From contig JBCCHB010000080.1 in the NCBI GenBank assembly GCA_039028975.1, positions 1 to 64,000 of the forward strand: a stretch of 64,000 nucleotides of DNA, written 5' to 3'. Position 1 is the first letter of the stretch. Each line of letters opens with the position of its first letter. This DNA comes from JAHBNG01 sp039028975 (lineage in GTDB: Bacteria > Chloroflexota > Anaerolineae > Caldilineales > Caldilineaceae). A program made the translations under genes and the position numbers. The notes under the pieces were generated by a model. The model had not been told where the DNA came from. It saw only the letters and a program-made list of their open reading frames with translations, and did not search any database. Below, piece by piece: positions 51,754 to 60,120 of this stretch.

Positions 51754-54093
51754 CTACCTCATCACAACAAACTCCACTCCCTCCACAAAGAGCTCATTCG
51801 CTCGGTCCACATCAATTGTCACAACAGATGGCACCCCCAACTCCTCTAGGGCTGGCACCGAAAGTGGGATAGACAGGGTGGAACGCTCCTCCATGGCTGG
51901 CAGCTCGATTACCTCCCCAGCCACCAAAAGATGTGCCACAGCGTCAGCTTTTGTGCGATATTGAATGGTCAATGTTGCCGAAGTGGGTATGCTTTCGGTT
52001 GAACCCCAGTTGAGCAGAAGTTGGGCTGGTCCGTCCAAAATTGAGCGGTAGCGGGTGCCATCTCGCACAGCCTGCAGGGGTCCCCAGTTGAGTGGTCCCA
52101 GGGCTGGATAAGGTTGTCGGGATGTTGTTGGCACCTGGGGAACCTGGTAGACGGTGATTCGGTCATCCTCAAAGAAGGGTGCTTGGTTGGCAAAGACTGC
52201 TTGGGCTAGGGTGGTGGTGTATTCTCGCTCTGCTCCACCAGGCATCTTGTAGCGATCCAGGGTGACATATTTGACGCCCACATCCTGCAAAACCGTCATG
52301 CCTACCTGGGCCGGATCCACCTCCAAAATGTCTGGTCCCAAATGACGCCAATGCTGGAGCAGGGGCAGGCGTTCGGTCAAGGTGCGGGGATCGTCCCGAC
52401 TGATGTAGGCCACGGTAAGCGGGCGTTGGTGAATGGTCTGGTAGAGCAGGTAACCGGGTCGATCATAATTCATGGGCAGATTGAGCATGGCTCCTTTGTC
52501 AGTCTCGCCATCTGCCAATCCTATTGCTAAATTGTGATAGATGCCTGGTGTATCGGGTGGACTCATCGGATAGGGCACCACCCAATATTCAGCTAGCACC
52601 AGCATGGACAGCAGAATCATCCCAGCTATTCCAACCCGGCTTTGCCCCCTGGCCTCCGAGCGAACCATCAACCTAGAGAGTCCCACCCCAGCCAGTACAG
52701 CCATGCAAAGTTGCACCATAAGTGCGTAGCGGCTGACGCTACGGCTGATTTCCATAAAGGGTATCAGCTGATTCAAGATGCCGAAGAGAGACCATCTCCC
52801 GTCAACAGAGAGGGACGAGTCATTAGATAGGACATCAGAAGAACAATTCTCCGGCCTTGGCAATCCCTCCGCCAGATGAGAGGGAATGTCACACCAGGTA
52901 ATGTTCCCCCAGTGAAGTACAGGCCCTAAGGCCATTAAGCCAAAGAAGAGAACTGACGCAGCCCAAAAGCCAGCCCGTTTTCGGTCCAAGAGAAGCCCAG
53001 CCCCTGCTAGGACCAAGGCCACATAGCCAATTCCGATGGTTCGCTCGCTGACTGGCGCAATCTGATTGCCAATCCAGCCAAAGCTAGCCTCCCGAAAGAG
53101 GGTGTGCAACCGATTGGGAATCAAGAAGTCCGCCAAGCTGGCGCTGAGCATGTAAAAGTCAGATTCGGGTCGGACCATAAAGCTCGATTGGGCAGCCGTG
53201 CGGATCATGGGGAGTAAGATGGGGCTGAGCAAGAGCAAAAAGAGTAACCCACTGACGAGTGGGGGAAGGAGCCATGTCTGAAGGATAGATAAGAGATTCC
53301 ACTCGCCAGCTCTGAGTGAACGCATCAGCTCGCTGGCCACGTGCCAAAGAAGGAGCAACCCTGTAAAGAAGAAGAGGTAGAGGACAAAATACCAATCACA
53401 GAGTCCACAGAGAACAAGGAAAAGACTTGCCAAACCGGCGCTAGGTAACCATGGTTGTCCGGTGCGCTTCTTGTCCAGCGAACGCAGCAGGTACAACACA
53501 TAAAAGGGGATCCACTGGAGGCTCATCACCTGCATGTGCCCCAACAGGTGAGCCATGTGAAAAGGAGCAAAGGTAAAGATAAGGCCCGCTAGAAATGGAG
53601 GTAAGGTCTGGTTGAGCCAGGAAGCAGGGGTATCTCTATTTTGCCGAGCAGTACCTTCTTGTTGCGCAACACCTTTAGGGCGTAATATCCATCGCGTTAG
53701 CAGATAGACACCGAAGCCAGCCAGCGTCCAGCTTAAAAAGACCACCGCATTATAGGCCACCAACAGACCTTGACTGAGTTGCAGAGGCAGTGTTACAACC
53801 CCGTTAAAGGGATTGAGGGTATGAAAGTAGAGATCGACACCGGTTGGATAGTAGAGCAGGTCGGTCTGAAAGGGAGACTGGTTCTGGTCGATCAGAGCTA
53901 CTTTGACCCACCAGAGATTCCAGTAGTTCTGCCAACCATCAAATCCATCACCAGGAATGGCACTATCGATATGGAGGGGCAAAGGCCAAGTCATCATCCC
54001 CGTTAAGAATAGGTAAAGAAGGAAGACGCCTCCTCTAATGCCCGTTCTACCTCTTGGGACAGATGGATCCTGCTGTGGCCGATTCTTCACCAC
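51754..54093 (-). CDS. Polytopic membrane protein, GT-C glycosyltransferase-like
   Basis: 779 residues with about 12 or more membrane helices between 22 and 530 and a soluble C-terminal domain (about 540-779). The first outer loop carries an acidic segment with DGWQNYWNLWWVK after GDGFD, as in GT-C fold enzymes of the YfhO/PMT type that use lipid-linked sugars, where an early loop Asp is catalytic. The long C-terminal part (PMNYDRPGYLLYQT, LQDVGVKYVTLDRYK) resembles the outer region of such proteins. The donor and acceptor are unknown. It starts with GTG eight bases after folD and ends the fchA-folD operon, though its function need not be related. Confidence 0.8.
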   Translation of the reverse strand: MVKNRPQQDPSVPRGRTGIRGGVFLLYLFLTGMMTWPLPLHIDSAIPGDGFDGWQNYWNLWWVKVALIDQNQSPFQTDLLYYPTGVDLYFHTLNPFNGVVTLPLQLSQGLLVAYNAVVFLSWTLAGFGVYLLTRWILRPKGVAQQEGTARQNRDTPASWLNQTLPPFLAGLIFTFAPFHMAHLLGHMQVMSLQWIPFYVLYLLRSLDKKRTGQPWLPSAGLASLFLVLCGLCDWYFVLYLFFFTGLLLLWHVASELMRSLRAGEWNLLSILQTWLLPPLVSGLLFLLLLSPILLPMIRTAAQSSFMVRPESDFYMLSASLADFLIPNRLHTLFREASFGWIGNQIAPVSERTIGIGYVALVLAGAGLLLDRKRAGFWAASVLFFGLMALGPVLHWGNITWCDIPSHLAEGLPRPENCSSDVLSNDSSLSVDGRWSLFGILNQLIPFMEISRSVSRYALMVQLCMAVLAGVGLSRLMVRSEARGQSRVGIAGMILLSMLVLAEYWVVPYPMSPPDTPGIYHNLAIGLADGETDKGAMLNLPMNYDRPGYLLYQTIHQRPLTVAYISRDDPRTLTERLPLLQHWRHLGPDILEVDPAQVGMTVLQDVGVKYVTLDRYKMPGGAEREYTTTLAQAVFANQAPFFEDDRITVYQVPQVPTTSRQPYPALGPLNWGPLQAVRDGTRYRSILDGPAQLLLNWGSTESIPTSATLTIQYRTKADAVAHLLVAGEVIELPAMEERSTLSIPLSVPALEELGVPSVVTIDVDRANELFVEGVEFVVMR

Positions 54094-54100
54094 AGCGTTT

Positions 54101-54979
54101 CTAGCCTAGCCCCCACTGGGCCTTGGCAGCAGCCAGCAAATTGGTCATTAAGATGGCGTTGGTCATGGGGCCAGTTCCACCAGGGACAGGGGTAATCAAC
54201 CCGGCCACCGTGTTGGCGCTCTCTGGCTCAACATCTCCCTTTAGCCCATCGTCGGTATAGGATGTGCCAAAATCGACCACGACAGCACCAGGCTTAATCC
54301 ACTCTCCTGTGACCATGTGGGGACGACCAACGGCTACACAGAGAATATCGGCCTCCCGGCAGACTGCGGGCAGATCCTGGGTGCGGCTGTGAGCAATGGT
54401 CACCGTGCAGTGACGATGGAGGAGCAACATAGCCATGGGCTTCCCCACAATATCGCTACGCCCAACAACGACTGCGTGTTTGCCTTGGAAGTCGATTCCG
54501 GCCTCTTCTAGAAGACGAATGCCGCCAGATGGTGTGGCAGGGGCAAAGTAGGGTGAGCGTTGAGCTGCAAGTCGACCGGCATTGGTGGGGTGTACGCCGT
54601 CCACATCCTTGGCTGGGGATAGATGGACCATCAGTTTATCATCATCTATCTGCTTGGGTAGAGGCTCCAGCACCATAATGCCATTTATTTGGGGATCTTC
54701 ACTCAAGGATCTGAGCACACCTTCGGCCTCTTCTTGAGTGGCCTCAGTAGGAAGGACGGCGGCCTGAAAGTCCACCCCGACACTGGCACAGTTCTTTTCG
54801 ATGGCCCTGGCGTATCCAGCGCTGGCCCCATCGTCACCAATGCGAAGAATGGCCATTTTGGGTGTCTGATTCTGCTGAGCGGTCAGCGACTCGACTTCTG
54901 CCTTGATGGACGCTTTCAATTGTTTTGAGAGGCTTCTTCCATCCAGTTTTTGAACATCTAATTTTTGTGGGTCAGACAT
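54101..54979 (-). CDS. folD: Bifunctional methylenetetrahydrofolate dehydrogenase / methenyltetrahydrofolate cyclohydrolase (FolD)
   Basis: 292 residues, the normal FolD length. The enzyme interconverts 5,10-methylene-, methenyl- and 10-formyl-tetrahydrofolate with NADP. Visible motifs: AGYARAIEKNCASVGV near residue 54 (the family usually has Tyr and Lys here, with Lys62 in position), MVLEPLPKQID near 101, KDVDGVHPTNAGRL near 123, AVVVGRSDIVGKPMAMLL near 170 and PVPGGTGPMTNAIL near 263. All are standard. GAGGT in the end of fchA serves as ribosome site, seven bases before the ATG. It is coupled to fchA, and both act on methenyl-tetrahydrofolate. Confidence 0.96.
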   Translation of the reverse strand: MSDPQKLDVQKLDGRSLSKQLKASIKAEVESLTAQQNQTPKMAILRIGDDGASAGYARAIEKNCASVGVDFQAAVLPTEATQEEAEGVLRSLSEDPQINGIMVLEPLPKQIDDDKLMVHLSPAKDVDGVHPTNAGRLAAQRSPYFAPATPSGGIRLLEEAGIDFQGKHAVVVGRSDIVGKPMAMLLLHRHCTVTIAHSRTQDLPAVCREADILCVAVGRPHMVTGEWIKPGAVVVDFGTSYTDDGLKGDVEPESANTVAGLITPVPGGTGPMTNAILMTNLLAAAKAQWGLG

Positions 54980-54982
54980 GCG

Positions 54983-55624
54983 CTATACCTCGATTCCCAA
55001 TGTTTGACTACAAGCTGCTTTGGCTTCTTGGAGTAGAGCCGTTGCGCTATCTGACACGGATGTGGCACGCTCTGTTCCGTTTGTGACGGAGATCTCATCC
55101 TTGATGAATTTCAGGTTAACCTTTACGTTGATCAGCGCGCCTTGTATAGCCGCATAGGCTAAGTATGCGCCAGTCGCGGCATCGCTTACCACATTGCTGT
55201 TACCTTTGCTCCCAACAGGAATGGACAATTTGAGGACATTCATAGAGGCTTCCGCAATCTCTAATGAAACTTCGTATGCTTTCTGAAGTCCGGCTTGGAT
55301 AACAGCGGTGCGGGCCGCCTTCTCTTCGTCTGTCGCTTTGGGCAATCCGTAGCCAGCCACAACACTGTTAAACGCTTCTACATCTTTGTCAGCCAATGTA
55401 GTCAATTGGGCTCGCAATGCTTCGCACTCGGTGAGAATAGCGGCCATCTCCTCTTGTACATCTGCGTATTTCTTTTTGCCTAAGGTAAAATGGATAACCA
55501 TCCCAACCAATGCTGCGGCTTGGGCACCTGTGAGCGCCGATGCTCCACCCCCGCCAGGCGTTGACTGGTTCCCTCCCAGAGCATCCAGAAAATCTTGTAT
55601 CGTTATATCCGCTGTCTTTGTCAT
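54983..55624 (-). CDS. fchA: Cyclodeaminase/cyclohydrolase family protein (FchA-like)
   Basis: 213 residues from the ATG at 55624, with GAAGGG upstream. It belongs to the formiminotransferase-cyclodeaminase family; stand-alone members include methenyl-tetrahydrofolate cyclohydrolase (FchA). The signature TPGGGGASALTGAQAAALVGMV lies near residues 19-40, with a helical core and VVSDAATGAYLAYAAIQGA near 150. An in-frame opening extends to 55891, but that stretch overlaps a palindromic repeat (55673-55756) and has no ribosome site, so the shorter form is preferred. Its place before folD argues for a role in one-carbon folate flow rather than histidine breakdown. FolD already has cyclohydrolase activity, so the pair is partly redundant. 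Confidence 0.88.
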   Translation of the reverse strand: MTKTADITIQDFLDALGGNQSTPGGGGASALTGAQAAALVGMVIHFTLGKKKYADVQEEMAAILTECEALRAQLTTLADKDVEAFNSVVAGYGLPKATDEEKAARTAVIQAGLQKAYEVSLEIAEASMNVLKLSIPVGSKGNSNVVSDAATGAYLAYAAIQGALINVKVNLKFIKDEISVTNGTERATSVSDSATALLQEAKAACSQTLGIEV

Positions 55625-55672
55625 GCTGAACCCTTCTCTGCATTGATGCTCTGCTTGTAACACTTCGTTTGC

Positions 55673-55756
55673 TATACTGGCTCCGTCTGAAAACCATACT
55701 TCGGTACCTCCGGTAGAGCTATGGAAAAGTACGATTTTCAAATTGACCGCAGTATA
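55673..55756. repeat. Palindromic element, family B copy 3
   Basis: 84 bp with ends TATACTGG and CAGTATA; inner arms CTGAAAACCATAC / GTACGATTTTCAAA. Reversed orientation relative to copy 1. It lies about 50 bases upstream of fchA, so the operon promoter is inside or upstream of it. Confidence 0.7.
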
Positions 55757-55957
55757 GTAACGTACTATATCATACCATTGTATGATTGGGTGCATAAATT
55801 CACTTTGGTTCCAGGTATGCTCAATACTGTAGTCTGATGCCTTAATTTTTGCTAAGGTTGTAGTGAATTTTGCGCGATATTGGAAAACCATCTAGTATTA
55901 CGTGATTGGTAAAAAGCGCATTTTGCCGAATTTATATTGGGTATAGGAAGCCTCACA

Positions 55958-56090
55958 TAAATGGCTAGAAAAATCTCTCGCCTCGTCAAAACGGGACTTG
56001 TCCCCACGAAGATAGGGATGCTTTCTTATCTTGAGCTTTCCTAGAGTGGATTAGTCAAGAGTCGGGACAAGACTTTTCTAGCGAAGTATA
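55958..56090. repeat. Palindromic element, family C copy 4
   Basis: Starts AAATGGCTAGAAAAATCTC, ends GACTTTTCTAGCGAAGTATA. The last 45 bases are nearly identical to 17052-17096. It lies in the 841-bp gap between fchA and lon together with family B copy 3 and family A copy 4; no gene is seen in that gap. Confidence 0.7.
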
Positions 56091-56319
56091 CAGCGCATTT
56101 TCCACTCTTTGAGGCGTTTCTTTTTGGACCTAACAGGGTCTATATTAGATAGAGAGGAAACTGTTACTTTATCCAGAGGCTAAAAGTATGGTAAAATTTA
56201 CGAATTAAAATACCGTTTAAAATGAAGTGCCTGAAAAGCACAATCGGTCGATCTCAATCGCACAAAAGTTATTTTGCCCGCTTAGGCTTAGGCCGAACTT
56301 ACTGAACTTGTGAAAGCAT

Positions 56320-56400
56320 TTGGCGGTTGGACATAGATGAGCGCGACTCGATGTAACTTTGGCCAAGTCGCCATTTTATTCTCTATGCCAGCTTGTCTAC
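56320..56400. repeat. Palindromic element, family A copy 4
   Basis: GGCGGTTGGACATAGATGAG at the left and TTATTCTCTATGCCAGC at the right; a diverged member of family A. It lies about 70 bases upstream of the lon start. Confidence 0.5.
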
Positions 56401-56465
56401 GCCACACCCACGCTGTAGCAAAACTATGTTAGATGGAGATAGACTGACAATGGAATTCCAGGATA

Positions 56466-59054
56466 ATGGAAAGCACCCTATTTAGTATGAATGATTGGGA
56501 TGATTCTGTTGAAGATGAAATCCTGTTTGAATCGGAGGAGTTTTCCGGTCGAACACAAATGGATGCAGAGGAAGGCGAGTCTGACATAGCTGATGATCTA
56601 CCTCTTTTGCCACTGCGCGGTGTTGTAGTATACCCCAAGATGTGGTTACCCCTTCCCATAGGTCAAGAACGAAGTATCCGCCTCGTCGAAGACAACCTAA
56701 AAACCACCCGAATGCTTGCGTTGGTTACCAGCAAAGACGAATCGGTGGAAGAGCCAGGACCGAATGAAATCTATCAGATTGGGACGGCGGCTCAAGTGCA
56801 TCGTGTCCTCAAAACGCCTGATGGGACCATGCGTTTGCTGGTACAAGGCTTGGAGCGGGTACGCATCACTGATTACCTCCAAACGGATCCCTACTTACGC
56901 GCACGGGTCCAAGTAATTCCAGAAGAAGATCTGCACATTACCGAATCTGATGACTCTTTAGAGGATCAAGCATTGGTCCGGGCTGTACAGGAGCTCTTCC
57001 GCAAACTGATCGATCTGGAGCCTCACATGCCCGACGAGTTGACGATCATGGCCGTCAACGTAGAAGATGCCAGAGATTTGGCATATTTGGTCGCCAGCAG
57101 CATGAATCTAGACACAGAAGACGCCCAGGCTATTCTGGAGATGGATTCCATTAAAGATAAGCTGATCCGCTTGACTTCTCTCTTAAAGAAGGAAGTAGAG
57201 GTCTTGGAGCTTGGCCGAAAGATTCAATCTGAAGCCCACGGCGAGATGGAGAAGATGCAGCGCGAATTCTTCCTGCGCGAGCAGATGAAGGCCATCCAAA
57301 AAGAGCTGGGCGACGAAGACGAGCAGATGGCCGACATCCGAGAATTGGAAGAGCGGATTGCCGAAGCATCTATGCCCGAAGAGGCCGACAAAGAGGCTCG
57401 ACGTGAACTAGACCGGATGCGCAGAATGCCCATCCAAGCCGCTGAATATAGTGTGATCAAGACTTATCTTGATCTGATGGTCAGCTTACCTTGGCAGCAG
57501 ATCACCGACGACAATCTGGACATTGATCATGCCCGTCAGGTGCTGGATGAAGATCACTATGGGCTACAGGAGATTAAGGAGCGTATTCTCGAATTTTTGG
57601 CCGTCCGTAAGCTACGGGCAGAGCGGAAAGCTGAAAACGAGGGTGACGAAGAGGCTATTCAGGAAGAAGATGTTCGAGACAAAATCCGTCGAGAGCGAGA
57701 GGGCGTTGTCCTATGCTTTGTAGGGCCGCCCGGTGTTGGAAAGACCAGCCTGGGCATTAGTATTGCCCGAGCATTGGATAGGAAATTTATTCGTTTAGCC
57801 TTAGGTGGCATTCGGGATGAAGCCGAAATTCGCGGTTTCCGCCGCACCTACATTGGTTCCATGCCGGGTCGAGTCATTCAAAGCCTACGCCGGGTTGAAA
57901 GTAAGAATCCGGTCTTTATGCTAGATGAAGTAGATAAGCTGGGCAGTGATTTTCGCGGTGACCCAAGTAGTGCCTTGCTGGAGGTTCTGGACCCTGAACA
58001 GAATCGAGAATTCCGGGACCATTATCTGGATGTCCCTTTTGATTTGAGTCAGGTCATGTTTATCACAACGGCCAATGTACTGGATACCATTCCCGGCCCA
58101 CTACGTGATCGGATGGAGATCATTCAACTCTCCAGCTATACGGAAGAGGAAAAGGTCAAAATTGCTGAAGGATATCTGGTCCCCCGGCAGATCAAGGAAA
58201 ATGGACTACGAGATGGGGAGATTCAGTTTTCTGCCGAAGTTCTACATCGGATCGTACAGAACTACACTCGAGAAGCAGGTGTACGTAATTTAGAGCGGGA
58301 AATTGGTAAGATTTGCCGGAAATTAGCCGCCCAGGTGGCGGCAGGAACCGCGGCTGAAGTGACTGTTATCGAAACCGATGAGCTACAACCCTACTTAGGT
58401 AAGCACAAATTCCACAGTGAGGAAGTGGCTGAACGGGTTGAAGTGCCAGGTGTTTCGATTGGGCTTGCTTGGACCATGACTGGCGGCGATATCATGTTCT
58501 TTGAGGCGACTCGTCTTCCCGGTGCTAAAGGGTTTACCCTAACTGGTCAGTTGGGGGACGTGATGAAAGAGAGCGCTCAGGCTGCTTTAAGCTATGTACG
58601 CAACCGGGCGGAGTCCTTAGGTATTGATCCAGACTTTTATGAGAAGGTTGACATTCACCTACACATACCTGCCGGTGCAATTCCCAAAGATGGCCCAAGT
58701 GCTGGTATCACCATGGCAACGGCCTTGGCAGGTCTGTTAACAAGACGCCCTGTCCGCTCCAATGTGGGAATGACAGGTGAAATTACGCTACGTGGGAAAG
58801 TTCTACCGGTTGGTGGCATAAAAGAAAAGGTGCTGGCCGCTGCCCGCTTTGGCTTGAACACGATTATTATGCCAAAGCGCAATGAGCCAGATTTGGATGA
58901 TGTACCAGAAAGCATTCGGGATGAAGTGAATTTTATTTTGGTTGAGAATGTGGATGACGCTATTCAAGCAGCACTTGAAGAGGGTGCACCAGTTAAAAAG
59001 GCGTCGAAAACCAGGAAAAAAACGACTGGAAGGGCCAAAGCAAAGACCACTTAA
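56466..59054 (+). CDS. lon: ATP-dependent protease Lon
   Basis: 862 residues, slightly longer than typical LonA. The N-terminal substrate domain (about 40-240) has LPLLPLRGVVVYPKMWLPL. The AAA+ domain (about 400-620) has Walker A GPPGVGKTS (near 420-428) and FMLDEVDKLG for Walker B. The protease domain has the catalytic dyad Ser745 (PKDGPSAGIT) and Lys788 (GGIKEKVLAA), 43 residues apart as in the family. The C-terminal tail (about 843-862) is lysine-rich and unusual. The acidic N-terminal 35 residues are also extra. The start could be the ATG at 56466 or 56487; an 11-codon reading frame (56450-56485) with its own GGAG overlaps and stops one base before 56487. No CIRCE element was found upstream. 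Confidence 0.95.
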   Translation: MESTLFSMNDWDDSVEDEILFESEEFSGRTQMDAEEGESDIADDLPLLPLRGVVVYPKMWLPLPIGQERSIRLVEDNLKTTRMLALVTSKDESVEEPGPNEIYQIGTAAQVHRVLKTPDGTMRLLVQGLERVRITDYLQTDPYLRARVQVIPEEDLHITESDDSLEDQALVRAVQELFRKLIDLEPHMPDELTIMAVNVEDARDLAYLVASSMNLDTEDAQAILEMDSIKDKLIRLTSLLKKEVEVLELGRKIQSEAHGEMEKMQREFFLREQMKAIQKELGDEDEQMADIRELEERIAEASMPEEADKEARRELDRMRRMPIQAAEYSVIKTYLDLMVSLPWQQITDDNLDIDHARQVLDEDHYGLQEIKERILEFLAVRKLRAERKAENEGDEEAIQEEDVRDKIRREREGVVLCFVGPPGVGKTSLGISIARALDRKFIRLALGGIRDEAEIRGFRRTYIGSMPGRVIQSLRRVESKNPVFMLDEVDKLGSDFRGDPSSALLEVLDPEQNREFRDHYLDVPFDLSQVMFITTANVLDTIPGPLRDRMEIIQLSSYTEEEKVKIAEGYLVPRQIKENGLRDGEIQFSAEVLHRIVQNYTREAGVRNLEREIGKICRKLAAQVAAGTAAEVTVIETDELQPYLGKHKFHSEEVAERVEVPGVSIGLAWTMTGGDIMFFEATRLPGAKGFTLTGQLGDVMKESAQAALSYVRNRAESLGIDPDFYEKVDIHLHIPAGAIPKDGPSAGITMATALAGLLTRRPVRSNVGMTGEITLRGKVLPVGGIKEKVLAAARFGLNTIIMPKRNEPDLDDVPESIRDEVNFILVENVDDAIQAALEEGAPVKKASKTRKKTTGRAKAKTT

Positions 59055-59070
59055 CGAATGTTGTCAAAAC

Positions 59071-59115
59071 ACGGAGGGAGCATCTTACGATGCTCCCTCC
59101 GTTTCCAATTTTGAG
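59071..59115 (+). terminator. Terminator of lon
   Basis: Perfect 14-bp stem (59071-59084 with 59089-59102; ACGGAGGGAGCATC and its complement) with a TTAC loop, then TTTCCAATTTT. It lies 16 bases after the lon stop. Confidence 0.85.
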
Positions 59116-59129
59116 AATGTGTTTTTGCT

Positions 59130-59250
59130 TCATTACACTGAGTCGCGATGACACAGAGATTCACCGAGTTTCATTGAGATATTTCTTCTCTATTGAGTCT
59201 TTCTCTGTGTCGCTCTGTGCCTCCTCCGAGAGACTCTGTGTAACGCTCAA
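59130..59250. repeat. CACAGAG-type dispersed repeat
   Basis: A series of ACACAGAGATTCACCGAG, CTCTGTGTCGCTCTGTGCCTC and GACTCTGTGTAACGC words, partly inverted to one another. Similar CACAGAG/CTCTGTG repeats are common in bacterial intergenic DNA. It sits just after the lon terminator. Confidence 0.55.
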
Positions 59251-59468
59251 AAACACATTGATTGAGACGTTACGCATTATATTGGTTGATTATTTGACGT
59301 TCAGAGATACAGCGATAATTTTACTCATTTACAAAGAATTCCTTTTGCATATTATCTGAACGCCAGATCATCTTTGTCTGAACATTGGAGATTTTCGATT
59401 TATGCTCAGCTCTGCTGGATATATTTTGATTGGGTATAGATGGGAATATACTGCTCGATTAAGGAATG

Positions 59469-59543
59469 AGTCGTAAATAATCTGCGCGCTTCATTCGGGT
59501 GTCAACCCGTCAAATGACCAAATTCTTTAATTCTCGTTCCTAA
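59469..59543 (+). repeat. Dispersed repeat, family F copy 2
   Basis: Matches the reverse complement of 3338-3422 over its whole length (GATTAAGGAATGAGT…CGTTCCTA). Just before it (59420-59450) is half of a family A element. A third diverged copy, with AACACTAAATAACTTGCGCG and CATTCCTAAATTC, covers about 59676-59800. The 59055-60116 gap contains no convincing gene. Confidence 0.6.
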
Positions 59544-60087
59544 AACAATATCGAAACTGTTTTAACCTATATCCTACCATAGTATATCCATCATTTTGTA
59601 TCTTTTGATGGAGCGTTTGAGAAATATGGTTATCGCAACGACTGATTATAGAGTCATTACAATTTTTGCCGTTCATAACCATTTAGGAGTGAACACTAAA
59701 TAACTTGCGCGTTTAAATGACTGGCTAACCTGCTTCTATGTAGTAGTTTCGTGTGAAGATTTGCTGGTCATTTGTACATTGATTGTTCTTCATTCCTAAA
59801 TTCCGCACGAATAGCGCGGATTAAGACAAAACGTCCATCAACTATTGACACCCGCCAGAGCCTATCCATCTTATTCATTAACAAGAGAATGCTCATTTAG
59901 ATGGCCAGATACGAAGGTACGTCCTTGTAAAACAGAGGGCACCCCGAATAAGACCGTAAGCTTGTATCGCAAAGACGAGGACGGTTGCCTTTTTTTGCGA
60001 TCATTAAGTTACGGCAAGGAATTTAGGGGATACGTGAGTGTATGAGCAATCGTTTTTGACGAAAGATATCCGAAGGAGACCAATGGA

Positions 60088-60120
60088 ATGACAGAAAGGA
60101 ATGAATGTATTAGAAAGTGA
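60088..60120 (+). CDS. Short leader reading frame before the PHP gene
   Basis: MTERNECIRK, ten codons, starting nine bases after AAGGAGA (60073-60079) and stopping in TGA that overlaps the GTG start of the PHP gene. The strong ribosome site fits this frame and not the GTG, suggesting reinitiation or coupling. An alternative is a sequencing frameshift joining this start to the large frame. Confidence 0.4.
   Translation: MTERNECIRK

Noticed and set aside
55625..55891. N-terminal extension of FchA by 89 residues
   Set aside because: It runs through a palindromic repeat, lacks a ribosome site and makes the protein longer than family members.
56100..56465. Heat-shock CIRCE operator before lon
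   Set aside because: No TTAGCACTC/GAGTGCTAA pair is present upstream of lon.
59840..60010. Possible structured RNA ending in GCCTTTTTTT
   Set aside because: CGTCCT/AGGACG can pair over a distance, but no known RNA family or consistent fold was recognised. A covariance-model search would be needed.
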